Shown here: positions 47,301 to 61,462 of the stretch, piece after piece
Position numbering within the stretch: the stretch's first letter is position 1
Layout of the letters: each line of letters starts with the position of its first letter
NCBI RefSeq assembly: GCF_964204645.1
Contig: NC_134028.1
Location: 6,737,001-6,801,000, forward strand
Origin: Tubulanus polymorphus
Taxonomy: Eukaryota; Nemertea; Palaeonemertea; Tubulaniformes; Tubulanidae
Direction of reading: 5' to 3'
Length of the DNA: 64,000 bases
Notes under the pieces: generated by a model
The model's input: the letters and a program-made list of their open reading frames with translations, nothing else
What the model was told of the DNA's origin: nothing
The model's database searches: none
Program-made: the position numbers and the translations under genes

Positions 47301-47715
47301 CGATTTTAACACCGTGCTAAACCGGCAACAACCGTCCATAGACGGTTCCATATCCGTCTCTAATTTTAGGTCGGGACGAAAAACGTTGTTCAACGGCATC
47401 ACCGATTTTAAACGGTTTCATACGTCTATTCACGGATTGGACGGTTCCAAAACCGTATATTGACTGAAATTAGGTCGTATGAAAGGTACGACGTGGTCAT
47501 TGCCGTATAATAGCGGAAAACGCCGTTAATTGACGACCTTCTCCGTTCTCAGACGTTTTTAAACCGCACCTTTACGGGAAAACGGGAATTTACCGTTTTG
47601 CTTTTTACAGTGAGAGTCGCGTTTAGAGCGATGCCGAGTATCGTGACGGATCCGTAACAAGGATATATGGATATTTTAGCGATACAATGTACATCTAGAC
47701 GTGTTCGAAAGCGAT
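44370..47715. other. Intergenic region of unit B
   Basis: Matches 32623-37483 without the solo LTR. It contains the decayed FREM last-exon copy (about 45190-45480), the 154-bp array and the CCGT-rich segment. The 56-bp piece with AATAAA is missing near 44610. No intact gene. Confidence 0.6.
45552..45914 (+). repeat. 154-bp tandem repeat, about 2.4 units
   Basis: The box TTCAACGCCC(C/T)CTGGTGACC starts at 45557, 45711 and 45865, an exact 154-base period. Within each unit: CATAGAACATGTC, GCTACxATTTTGxAATTGAT, ACAAAATATGCCT. It is preceded by the CCACTTGGGAAGTGGTTTCA flank also found at 33810 and 17025 (inverted). Confidence 0.85.
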
Positions 47716-48798
47716 TTAACCAAGCGTAGATTTAATGGACACAATTTTTACAGCGAGTCTGAATTTGTTATTAGTGAAACAATACACGAAGAAATTTAAA
47801 CAGGAATCGACGACGGTCAGAACGATAGCTAATTTCCGATATATCAGATACGATGCTTCGAAATTTAAACCTGGAAAATGAATTTTGATTTCAAACTTGT
47901 TGTAATACCCCATTTTTTCGATGAAAATTGATGATTCACAAATAATGTATGAAGCGACTAACGCTAACGACATTCGTAAAACTCGCAGCTCTAAACTACT
48001 GGCAGCGCTCTTATTCAACTTCTTCCCGCTCGATAATTTGATAATTATCAAACTGATTACCAAAATAATGTTTAAAATAATTAATGAACACATGGGCATT
48101 ACAATACTGGATATCGTTCCTTCCCAGCCTTCTGCAAAGTCATTCCATCTACTGATTAATGCAGAATTGATGAGATTAGACCCGCGAACAAGTGTCACGC
48201 CTGGTCCCCCTACTATGCAACCTATTGGTTCAAGCTTCCGTGCCGGTAACAAATGCGGTAAATAAACGAGAACGCCGTATGCGGTAATCAAAAATATCAG
48301 AGAATTCACCACTTTTCGAGTCCAGAATAATCGTGATTTCAACGGGAAAATTGTTATGACGAGTCTTTCTAAACTGATAAGAATCACGCACCAATTTCGA
48401 ATTTGTTGAAACATGCGATACGGGCCTAAAGCGACTTGTATGAATTCCCAACCGTAATACCAGTCATCAATGCGAAAAAGAACCTCTCCTAAATGTATAT
48501 AGATGTGCAGTGTACGTAGAGGGTACATGGTGAATACACTTAGACTGTAAGACAAATCAAAAATAGCTAAAACTTGTATCAGATAGTACGCTTCATTGTT
48601 CATTTTCTTTAACACTAAAATTGTGACGACGTTCAGAGCGATGCCGAGTATCGTGACGGGTCCGTAACAGAAAATATACATGTAAATACTGAATTGTAGG
48701 TTCCATTTGAACGGTCTGTTTTTCACATTCCACGCACACCCATCAACGGGAGTTGTCACAGTCGGTTCGAAAGTCGTTGAAATATTCTTCAAATCCAT
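47716..48798 (-). CDS. Rhodopsin-class GPCR, unit B copy
   Basis: An intact 360-residue paralogue of the receptor at 37484-38566. Changed residues cluster in the N-terminus (VDGCAWN against GDWCAWT), loop 2 (LLPARKLEPIGCIV against LVPERGLEPVGCIE) and the top of TM7 (GLNFEAS against GLNSEAS). The cysteines in the N-terminus and loop 2 are kept. The transmembrane core is almost unchanged. Same topology and motifs as copy A. Confidence 0.9.
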   Translation of the reverse strand: MDLKNISTTFEPTVTTPVDGCAWNVKNRPFKWNLQFSIYMYIFCYGPVTILGIALNVVTILVLKKMNNEAYYLIQVLAIFDLSYSLSVFTMYPLRTLHIYIHLGEVLFRIDDWYYGWEFIQVALGPYRMFQQIRNWCVILISLERLVITIFPLKSRLFWTRKVVNSLIFLITAYGVLVYLPHLLPARKLEPIGCIVGGPGVTLVRGSNLINSALISRWNDFAEGWEGTISSIVMPMCSLIILNIILVISLIIIKLSSGKKLNKSAASSLELRVLRMSLALVASYIICESSIFIEKMGYYNKFEIKIHFPGLNFEASYLIYRKLAIVLTVVDSCLNFFVYCFTNNKFRLAVKIVSIKSTLG

Positions 48799-51400
48799 CT
48801 TCCATTACCTGGTCATATCAGAACCCAGACAAAAGTGTGCCCAGTCTGCTCGATCATGTCGTGCAGAGATTCTTCATTCTGGCTTCAACAGTTTATCAAA
48901 AGTTAAAAATATCCGTATATTTTCTAATCTACTTCCCCTGCTGCTGCCCAGGATAGAAATTATTCTCACAGTTTGTCTTCACAGTTCTATGGTCTATTAC
49001 GCGACAGTTAGAATGTTTACAGAATAAAAGAAATATTCTATGAATTAAGTTAAGACCTGAATACAACTGAAAATTCATATACATGTATTTTGACGAAATG
49101 GCTAAATTGGACACAATCCATGCATGTTGAGAGTTTAAATTCCACGGTATCCATTCACTCTAAATTCACTCCGAAAAGGGAGAATGGTGAGATCATAATT
49201 TGATTTTCTATCTCACCTATATCCCTTGTAGTAAAATTCACTTTTGCCATCAGGGGAAGATCCAGGGTCTAATTCAAGTTATGTCGCCAAAGAAAGATGT
49301 TATATGGAAATACTTGTTGTTCATCCTTCGGGGTCGAATGTGACTTTTGTGATCGTTTTGTGACTTCTCAGGTGGTTGCCAATTTTGGCTCTAAACTGCC
49401 GCGAATGGTGACAGGACGATAGACAAAAAGTTAACCCTATGTTGACCTAGGTTTCGAATTTGCAACAACATTTTTGGGGTCGGTTGGTACTCTTATTATT
49501 AATATTTGTCCATTATTAACCAATGTTGTAGAATCTGTTATAAACCCCCTATTACATGATGATGTTAGATATGATTTCTTAGATCATGGGCTGACCATAT
49601 CGGGATTTACCAGAGGGGTAGACTATGCCCAGGTGGTTACGCCTGAAATGGTTGTTCAAAATGCTATGTTTAAAGACTAAATCACAATATTTTGTAAGTT
49701 TTTATTAGAAGAAACTATGTTCTTTAAAATCAGAAGAATAAATCTGAAAACATTTTCTTGTCAGGCTTATGGAAACTTTTCTTATTTTACCAATGTTGCG
49801 AATTTGCAACATTTTTAAAAACTAGGTCAAACAGAGGCAGCTATTTAAATAACTATAATTATGGACTATTAGTATCTTAACACGTTCAGAAAATGAATTG
49901 AGTAATTTTTTGCCCACTAGGAATGTGCTTGGTTAACGAAGGGTTAACATGTCAAAACTAAACGTAAGGATTTACGAATACGTATCTTTGTTTTAATTGG
50001 GGAAATGATATCATGGTAAAAGTAATTGAAAGCGAAAAAAAATTATTCCCGTATAAAAGAACCTAGTTCCGTAAGACGAGTATTCAAACAGATTCCACAA
50101 AAACCGGATGTATTCATCACGCATGTTAAATGATATACAGTCAACCCTCGATATACCCACGAGCAATCATCTCAAGATGCAGACCAGTATGAATTGTCTA
50201 ATACATATACGACTGTTACTATAACCAGTGTTAATGAATAACGTTTAATCGAATTGAAAAGAATTAAATATACATGTATGATTACTTGAAATATGATGTA
50301 AATACCTCCAGTCCCCCACCTGACTCCAGTGGGTGTAATGTAGTTGTTATGGAGCTTTCCTTTTGTAAAATAAAGTTTATATATATAAAAAAGAACGATT
50401 TTGGCGGTGTTGAGAATATGACATTATATCGGGGTTTCTTCTTCAGATTTCAAGTCAAATGTTCCGTACACCGAGAAAACCTGGCGTTAGGTGGGAATGG
50501 GTATATGGGAGGGCAGAATGGGAGGGGTTGATTGTATGAATTCGACCAACGTGATAATGTAAGACGTAGAGTTCCAGAACGTGTATGCAGTTTTATTTCA
50601 CTTATCACCATTCAGAGAGCTGTATTAGCGGAATTCATCGTGGATTTCCAAGGATTGAGAGTTCTGAAATGTGATTTCGATTATGTATGCCTAGAAATAG
50701 GAATGTAGGTAAAAATGTCCCAGGAAAAAGAATTCATCGAGTGAGTGACCATGAGAATTGAGGCGTAAAATATGGCATTAATTAATTTTGCCTATTGAGA
50801 ACATGTGACCTCATTACATTATACGTCAAATTTAAGAAGATTTTACAATTAAATTGAATGCGCAGTTGCTAAATTACATATCATTAATGGAGAAAATTAT
50901 GAAAAGTTATAAAGTAAACGCACCAGTTACTTTAATTAATATGTCAAATTTACGAAGATCAAAATTTATGAGGGGGTATACCCGCCCCGTAAACCAGTCG
51001 CTCTCACTACTGGGTGAACAAATTGCAAAAATATTTACTGTTATAGATCGAGGAATTGAGGGGCATGTTGTGACATTGCTTGATGTGAAAGGTCAATAGG
51101 GATTTATTAGGCTGACATTTAAGGAGCTGCGCATAATTTTCCAACCCATCGAAGAGGGTATTTTGCTAGTTTTACAAATTTTCACTCTAACAATGAATTC
51201 TTGCTTGGGAACTATATCTAATCTAGATACATTCATTTTACGCAATAGATTTTCGTAAATCTGAATTCATTGTGTCAAATTTCTGAAAATTGATCTTTCA
51301 TTTGCTGCATACGATGAAATCATTCATACAGATGAATACTAATGATATAGACTTCATTCACTACACAAGAGCTAGTGCACTCTCGTGATCCTCATTTATC
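48799..51400. other. Spacer between the two GPCRs of unit B
   Basis: Near-identical to 38567-41119, with an extra 46-bp segment around 50051-50096 (starts CGTATAAAAGAACC). No supported gene. Confidence 0.5.
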
Positions 51401-52350
51401 ATGAATTCTACTCAGATGCAGATCGGTCGAACTTATAGCAATTATATCGTTCTCATGTCTGTGGTGAACAAGTCTGGAATCTACCGCACTGTGTCATTGG
51501 TCATATTGCCCATTTTTTCCTCTTTGGCGCATTTGGAAATTCAGCTACTTTTCTGATCATGACAAGGCTCAGATTCCGCAGTTTATCATACGCTAACTAT
51601 CTCATCGTTTTATCAGCCAGTGATTTGTTGGGCTGTATTAATCTAGCATTTATGCCTGTTTTACAGTATTTTCTCGTGCAAATAAGCATCGGTCCAATAT
51701 TCATAATGCATTCGCGGGTAAGTTGTAAAATCTATGAATTTATGATGCTACTTGGCGGTTGCAACAGTTCGTGGTTGATAGTAGCTATATCTCTGGAACG
51801 TGCGGCAGTTGTGCTCTTCCCGTTCACATCCCGTTTGATATGTACACCTAGATTCGCAAGAATCGCTATATCGATAATTATTGCAGTGAATGCGCTAGTC
51901 CTTAATATCCTGCCTACTTTGTCGATCCACTTTTTGGACCAGTTTGTTGGATGTTACTATGAATTATTAGATCAAACGACAAATTTCACAATAGCTAGCA
52001 CCTATGTTAACATTATACCTTTCACTTTGATTGCAATATCAAATTCTGCTATAATCATCCAGTTATTTAGGGGACCAAGAGGGATTTCGTCTGACCAGAA
52101 AACTGCAAAATCAAAACGTACAACAAAAATGCTTGTTACAGTTTCACTAGCATTTGCAATATGTACACTCCCATCCACAATTACTTCATTCTTACCAATC
52201 TCAACTATAGAGATGAATTTTCTTCACGATATTTTCACTCAGTTTCTAATCTGTAACTTTGTCATAAATTTCTACATTTATCTGTTACTTGGACGAGGAA
52301 TTCGTGAATATTTCTTAGAAAAAATTTGTTGGAGGAATTCGGATAAATAA
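51401..52350 (+). pseudogene. Frameshifted GPCR, unit B copy
   Basis: As the unit A copy: start MNSTQMQIGRTY at 51401, six-T run at 51513-51518 breaking the frame, remainder open 51559-52350. Only two residue differences from copy A are seen in the 263-codon frame (LFGCI/LLGCI, ICCRN/ICWRN). Confidence 0.8.
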
Positions 52351-52710
52351 CAATTGATTTCCAGTTAACCATCACCTACTGGTTGCATACCTTTCAGTAA
52401 AATTACACAAATTCCCGAGACCTCAATAATCAGAAAAATATTCAATGCCCCCGGTGAAGGTGTCGAAGAAAGAAATGACCACGAAATTCACGCCAATCAT
52501 AGAACATGTCACGAGCTACAATTTTGCAATTGATTTGATTACAGAATATGCCAAATACAATATGAAAATACCATAGAAATATGACGCAATAAATCTATGA
52601 AAATACTTAGTGATTCGGCTATTGAACACCAACCGCCCTCCCTCCCCCGTCACAAGCTACAAATTTTCCAATACACTGGTTACAAAGTATGCCTGTGAAC
52701 CAATACAATG

Positions 52711-54693
52711 TTTACGATTACGATTACGATTTATTTACACTCCAACCATTTCCATGGTATATGGAGGAAAACTATTACACATGTATATACAAATATTTAC
52801 AAAACAACACTGAAGTGATTAAAATTTAGAGAATGAAAACGTAACAAAATATATATACATCAACTATTTACAATACTATATATACAATTATATACATCAA
52901 CTATTTACAATACTATATATACTATTGGAGGGATCTATATACATCTAAGCCGGTCTTAATGAATTTAGCTAAGTTGACCGTTGGGTTTTTCAGAATATCA
53001 AGGGTATTAAAGGTATTCAAATTCAAAAAGTTTTTGCGTTGTTTGTTAAGTAAGGTACAGTCAAACAGAAAATGGGATTCGTCACCTAAAGTATTACAAG
53101 TGGGGCATATTCTATCGGCTCTGTCTAAATGAAGGTTTGAAAATTTGTTCACAGGTAAAATATAGGACCCGACCCTAAATTCAAATAAACTAGTTCCTAA
53201 GTCATCACCAAGTTCTATTATATACTTCTCTAACCTAATATCATTTTTATATTGCCTAAAGTTAGTGTATATCGGATTAGTAATAATGGCAGATACAGTT
53301 TCTTGAAGGTGCTGGTCACGGAGTATCTGTTTTATTCGTTTTGAAAAAGATTTACTGTTAGTCATGAATTGCTGCGTCCAAATGCAGGACAAACCACAGT
53401 CATCAAAGGTTTTCTTTATATATGATAACCAAGGGCTCTTAAATTTATCTCTTAAAAATAAATTGAAAGATATTTTATAGAGTATTGAATTAAGTTTGGT
53501 TTGCTTTCCAGATACTGTTTTAACCCAAAAGTTAATCATCCTGCGTCTAACATCTATATTCAAAGGGTAACGTCCTAGCTCTGATAACACTTGTAAGTTG
53601 CGAGAAAATTTCGTCACTTTCATTAAGATTTTACAGAAGAAGCAATGAATATTTTCTAATAAATCTTCTATAAATCTTAATAAGATTTTCGTATCCCCAG
53701 ATCTCACACCCATACATGGCTATTGGAGCAACACACGTATCAAATAATTTAAACATAACATCTATGGGCAATTTCAAACGTCTGCCTTTTTGAACGATCG
53801 AAAACATAGCTCTCATAGCTTTATCGTAAAGACACTTTTTTGCCTTAGCAAAGTTACCATTCCAATTAAATTTTACTCCGAGATAAACATAATCTTCAAC
53901 TACCTCTAACTCTTGATCACCAAACATAAATTTCGAAATCGTTTTTATCCGGGATTTACTTCGCGCAAATACTAGTACTTTTCTCTGAGTTAACAGTGAG
54001 ACAATTAGCCGCAAAATATTCAAATAAGGTATCTAAGTGTAGCTGAAGAGATTTCTCATCCTCAGCAAGAATAACTGTATCATCTGCGTATAGTAAAATG
54101 AATAAATTCAGTAAAGTATCAATATCCTGATCACGATTCAAATTTAGTTTTTCAATAAATGACAAAGTCGGTTTTCCACGATCAATGAAAAATTCTTCAA
54201 TGTCGTTTAAGAAAAACGAAAAGAGGATAGGTGAGAGATTTTCGCCTTGTCTTAAGACTCTATCAGCTGCAAAGTATTGTGACGTGCAACCATTAAATTT
54301 AACACATGATTTTATGGAGTTATACATATTTTTGACCACATTGAAAAAGTTTCCATTAACACTGTTAGCAATTAATTTTCGCCATAACGTTACCCTACAA
54401 ATCGAGTCGAAAGCTTTCTTGAAATCAACAAAGGCACAAAAAAGTCTTCTTCCCTGACAAAGATACAGCTCTACGATTGTTTTAAGCGTGTAAATATGAT
54501 CAATGGTGGAATATTTCGATCTAAAGCCAGCCTGGGCTTCACTTATAATGTCATTCGTATTTAGGAATGTTGACAATCTTTGATTTAGGACACTTGTAAA
54601 TAATTTACCAAGACAGCTAACTAAGGTAATACCTCTATAACTATAAGGATTAGAGGGATCGCCATTCTTTTTCAAAATGGGTTTGAATGTGAA
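52711..54693 (-). mobile_element. 5'-truncated LINE with reverse transcriptase (broken ORF)
   Basis: On the minus strand, the frame to 53956 encodes RT motifs FVDFKKAFDS, RQGENLSPILFSFFLNDIE and LLYADDTVILAE (YADD catalytic box). It then continues in other frames (54023-53631 and 53713-52922) with YLGVKFNW, PIAMYGCEIWGYE and a C-terminal zinc-knuckle-like C-x2-C...H-x4-C (ICPTCNTLGDESHFLFDC). At least two frameshifts break it. The 3' tail is a short ATCGTA repeat near 52711. No endonuclease domain remains. Clade undetermined. Confidence 0.88.
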
Positions 54694-54975
54694 AATACTA
54701 TTCAACGCCCCCTGGTGACCATATACAGCAGACGACCTTGAACACCACAATCATAGAACATATCAGGAGCGACAATATTGCAATTGATAGTGGTAATAAA
54801 ATATGCCTAAGTACCAAAAAATATTAAAATAAGTTTATTCGGCTACTCACCGCCCCCTGGTGACCATATACAAAAAAACAAATGACCTTAAAATTTAACA
54901 CAATCATACATGTCACAAGCTACAACGTTGCAATTGATTGCGGTTACAAAATAATCATTGGTACCGATAAAAATA
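54694..54975 (+). repeat. 154-bp-family repeat flanking the LINE
   Basis: Boxes TTCAACGCCCCCTGGTGACC at 54701 and CACCGCCCCCTGGTGACC at about 54848. The left half of the interrupted unit is at about 52490-52710, so the LINE sits inside this repeat. Confidence 0.8.
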
Positions 54976-56007
54976 GGCAAATTGTATATAACGCAATATT
55001 CGTGAGATGAATTCTATGACAGTGATAACATTTTATCAAATATCAAGACTATACCGGTAAGTTAAAACCTGCCGATATTTTTCTCAACAAACCTTTCTAC
55101 CAACAAATGAGGACTGAAGCAAACGTGATTTTTAAAATATGTTAGCGTTTGCGCAATGTCATACCATATACACGACATGTACATATTTTACGTTGTTAGA
55201 TAAAGTTTAACCAGTTCGTTTTAACCATGTAGCCAATTCTTCTAACAATCAATTCCGAGTATCTGTGTGCACCTGTTTCCTTTTGCGGTATCATATCAGA
55301 GTAGAATGAGTCAGTTTTTAGATCAAATTCGTAATAATAACACAACAAAAAATCCTTCATTTACTTAAATCTTTATTACAATCAATCATAATAAAATCAT
55401 TCGCAAAGAAAGTTCCAGCCTTTTTTTGTTATTTCAGTGATGTATTTGACCCACCTGGGGTTAAAGTACAATACAATCTAATTGACCTATTAACTACGGG
55501 TTCATAATAGACTCCGCAATGCTTTTGGTAGTGCTCAACTTGGAAACTACCGTGAAGTTGGTGAACTTCGAAAGAATTTCAATTCCACATCGCAATCCTT
55601 ATTTCTAAGTCTCAGCCAAGCAAAGTGGAGTCTACAGTACCTGTACAACAATTCTTCATATACACACATACCAGTATTCTACATTACAGTAGACTCTGCT
55701 CGAGTCTGATCAAGTTGCATAACTGTTTTATTGGTATATTTTGTCAAAGATTTTTTCAGACCATCTCATCTATATAAGGAATGATTTCGGTAAACTATCC
55801 AACCTGCATAACGCTTTCATGACATATTTTCATGTTCCACAAAGATCTGACTTGAGCAGAGACTATTGTTGTAACTCTCTTGAGGAGTTCAGTGAAATAT
55901 TTGTAAATCAGAATGAATTTGTCAAAAGTACTTCAAAATGCCACAAATCATATCTAAATGCAGATATACACGTTATGTTAAATTAATTCTTCGATTGTAA
56001 AAGAAAT
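54976..56007. other. Intergenic / CEP20 3' flank
   Basis: AT-rich sequence with no recognisable gene. A frame at 55741-55986 has no motif and opposes the CEP20 3' UTR. Confidence 0.5.
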
Positions 56008-57844
56008 TCAATGACGTCCACCTTCAACTACAAATCCTTTCTGATGATTGAAAACGTTTTTATTATTTACGCCTTCTTCACCATCTATTCTCCCTATGAA
56101 AAACAAACAAAATAAAAATTTTTTCTTTATTTCTGGTAATAACAATTCTATATATAGACTGAATTTATAGGTTGAACTGCTTTCACTAGAACTGATCGTG
56201 ATTCACAAGCAGATACTGCCAACCTTCATAATCACTGACTTACAATTTTTCTGGTGTTGGTTCCTTCTCGGGGTCCTTTGAGCATTTGATCGACTTTGAT
56301 TCATGAAATGCGACACAACGCTATACAACAGAGGCCTGAAATATCGACGGAAAAATATCACATTAAAAATTGTTTGACACTATCGGAATGAGGACTCTAC
56401 GTTCGACTGTGGCAATCATCGAGGATTCCACTTGTGGCAAGCGAAGATCCACCAGGTTCGCTAGTGACTGTGCATTCAGACAACAACTCCCGGATTTCTT
56501 CTCAGATTCAATTAAAATCTATCCATAATTACTCAAATTCTTTGAATGATGATTGATAAAATTCACTCTATATATGAACATGAAGATCATCTGAGTTTAT
56601 CAAGAGGAGTGATTTGCCTAATTTCTGATGAGAGAGGCTAAAAATCTAGATGAAAGTTCATTGAAAATGAACTAGATTTTGACAGGGTGGTTGCACTGAT
56701 ACGCCTGCTATCTAGCGGGACGATACTTACACAGTTGCTGTATCTCTGTCTTCCATGATATTCAATTCATTGGACAAGAACTGTCTATCTAACGGTGTCT
56801 GAGGCTGACCTGATTCTAAATCAAAAGAAAAAATACATTATTCCATCATCGGAAAGAACCAGGGCTCCCACGTCTAAATGGACAACGAAACTTCTTGAAA
56901 TCAGATAATTACAATATTCAACACTCCCTGGTGAACGCATGTAGAACCAATGACCCAATCTTTCCAGAATATGGTTTAGGGGGTCCAGGAATATTACAGT
57001 ACTGAAGGGGTTCGAGCTCAAGATTTAGCATCATAAACTCACTTACTCGAACCACTGGTGTCAGTTGGCAAGGGTGGCCACTTTTCGCCCATTTACAAAT
57101 CCCCTGAATTTTCCCTGAGTCTTTCATGTGATTACACAAAATTCCATGATTGAATCGGAGAAATTTCTAGGTTTGAAATGTTATGATTGATTTACTTTTT
57201 GAATTGTACTGATAAAAGAACACGCGGTGAATAGCATTTTCCGAATTAGCTGAGTTTTTCACGCCAGTGGCCACCCGGTCTTTAGACAGAAAATCATTTC
57301 ACCATGGTGCCTGCCTGGGCTGGATTTTTACCTGCTAGCAAAGTCGAGGCGGAATATTTATATTTGTTGAATTCTAGATATTCTCTGATCAGTTCGTTTA
57401 TGAGCATGTTCTCGTTACTTAAAGGCGGTCGTGATTCTGTATGGTCGTCTAATGCGTTGAACACTTCGGCCCTGATACGAGCTTTCAACTGACCCATAAC
57501 ACCTCTATTCTCCAACGTCTCCTTGACAACTGCGGAAATAATTCGAATTTAAACGAGATATTCACGAACAGAAAAAATTATCAAGCATTTCTACCTAGAC
57601 GAAGAAAACCTGGAACGGTTTATCCCGTTACTTAGCACAACTGGTTGCAACAAAAACATTTAAAAATTCAGTTTAACGAAGTGCCTAAAGCCCCGCCACA
57701 GCTCAAAATAAGCTTTCAGACACTGCTTAACTATCGTTGATAATTTAGACCCAGTGAACATGATTCATCGCCCTTTGTTTAATGGATTTATCGAGTTTTT
57801 AATCGAAATTTACCTTCTTTCAATTCTTGGATGGAGGCCGCCAT
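56008..57844 (-). CDS. CEP20: CEP20/FOPNL (FOR20) centriolar satellite protein, complete
   Basis: Five exons on the minus strand: 57844-57814 (ATG), 57529-57332, 56815-56731, 56335-56244, 56093-56008 (TGA). All have GT/AG borders and phases 1, 1, 2, 1 that match, giving 163 residues, near the 174 of the human protein. MAASIQELKE opens the protein. The TOF-like segment LKARIRAEVFNALDD follows, then the LisH motif NELIREYLEFNKYKYSASTL, then GQPQTPLDRQFL and PLLYSVVSHFM, all family-typical. The C-terminal tail is divergent. CEP20 family proteins dimerise through LisH and act at centriolar satellites and basal bodies in ciliogenesis. It is head-to-head with PCYT2. Introns hold a GTGGCCAC-family MITE and a 154-bp repeat fragment. 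Confidence 0.9.
57069..57277. mobile_element. MITE, GTGGCCAC family, copy 3 (CEP20 intron)
   Basis: Begins CAAGGGTGGCCACTTTT and ends CCAGTGGCCACCCGGTC, with interior AATTTTCCCTGAGT-type words. Target duplication not clear. Confidence 0.65.
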
Positions 57845-58760
57845 TTTTAAAAACGATGTATCGACAAATTTATTCAACTCGAGCCCTGATTCGTCAAAAA
57901 CTTCAGCTTTCGTGTTAAATCATTTTTGGTAAAAAAAAACTTAAAACCTTAAAAGGGAATGATCTGTGTATGGTTCATTGTAGTTAGGTAGATAAAAGTA
58001 AACGAGTAATAATCAAGATATTTTTCTGCGACACACTTCCGGGTTCGTGTCAAGCCGATTCTCCTGTCAGAATTGGTGTACTACTATTCGGTGTAGTTAA
58101 TCGCTCGGACTCATTTCCCCGAAAGCCTTACTGTTTCATACTCGTCCGCGAGAAGAGCGTTCACTTCAACTGTTTCGATCAAATCAAAGGACAACATAAA
58201 AATCAAATACAAGGTAAAAAGTGCCATTCTTCGTACATCGCCTGACACTGTGATATAGTGGATAGTGATAGTGATATTGACAGCAGAAGTGTGCTGTAGG
58301 CTAGCGTATATCTTCTTTCTTGTTGAGGCCTAAAACCTTTGGTGTAGTTAGTAAGTGGGAAGTGTTAGTGTGAGGTCTACTTAACTAATTGTCGTAGTGA
58401 TATGGTGGAGAAGTTCAGAAGATGATGTCGTCAAGAATTAGAATTTTGTAACTTTGTAATCCCGAGCGGGGTTAATAATAAGGCACTAGTTTTTTTCCTC
58501 GGTCCTGTTCCTGACCCTGGAAGTCGGTTTCCACGTGGACGTAATGGTGAACAGTGCGATGGCAGTTTCAACACGTCCTGTGCATACTCACAACCCAAGT
58601 CAAGTATCTAGCCATTGTTCCCCCGGACAAGTGCCATATTTCAAATGATAAAAAGTAAAGGCTAGTCCCAAAAACTCCGAAAAGGTAACACGTTACAACG
58701 AACAGCCTTTTTTGGTCTATCTATTCTGTTTGTTGAAGTCCTTATATTTTGTATATTTAG
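57845..58760. promoter_or_regulatory. Shared intergenic region of divergent CEP20 and PCYT2
   Basis: 916 bases between the two start codons. No TATA box is obvious near either start. It presumably contains both promoters and 5' UTRs, possibly a non-coding first exon of PCYT2. Confidence 0.5.

Positions 58761-61462
<2,702 letters not shown>

Larger units (their letters stand above)
42799..53080. repeat. Segmental duplication unit B (10.3 kb)
   Basis: Tandem copy of unit A. It begins TTTGGTCCATTTTC at the A/B junction and ends at GGGATTC (53080), where the full LINE continues instead of a junction. It lacks the solo LTR. It carries 154-bp repeats where A has a CCGT-rich/SINE segment, and has a 46-bp extra segment near 50051. 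Confidence 0.93.

Noticed and set aside
55741-55986. 81-codon frame 3' of CEP20
   Set aside because: No recognisable domain, AT-rich composition, weak start context and opposite to a likely 3' UTR.
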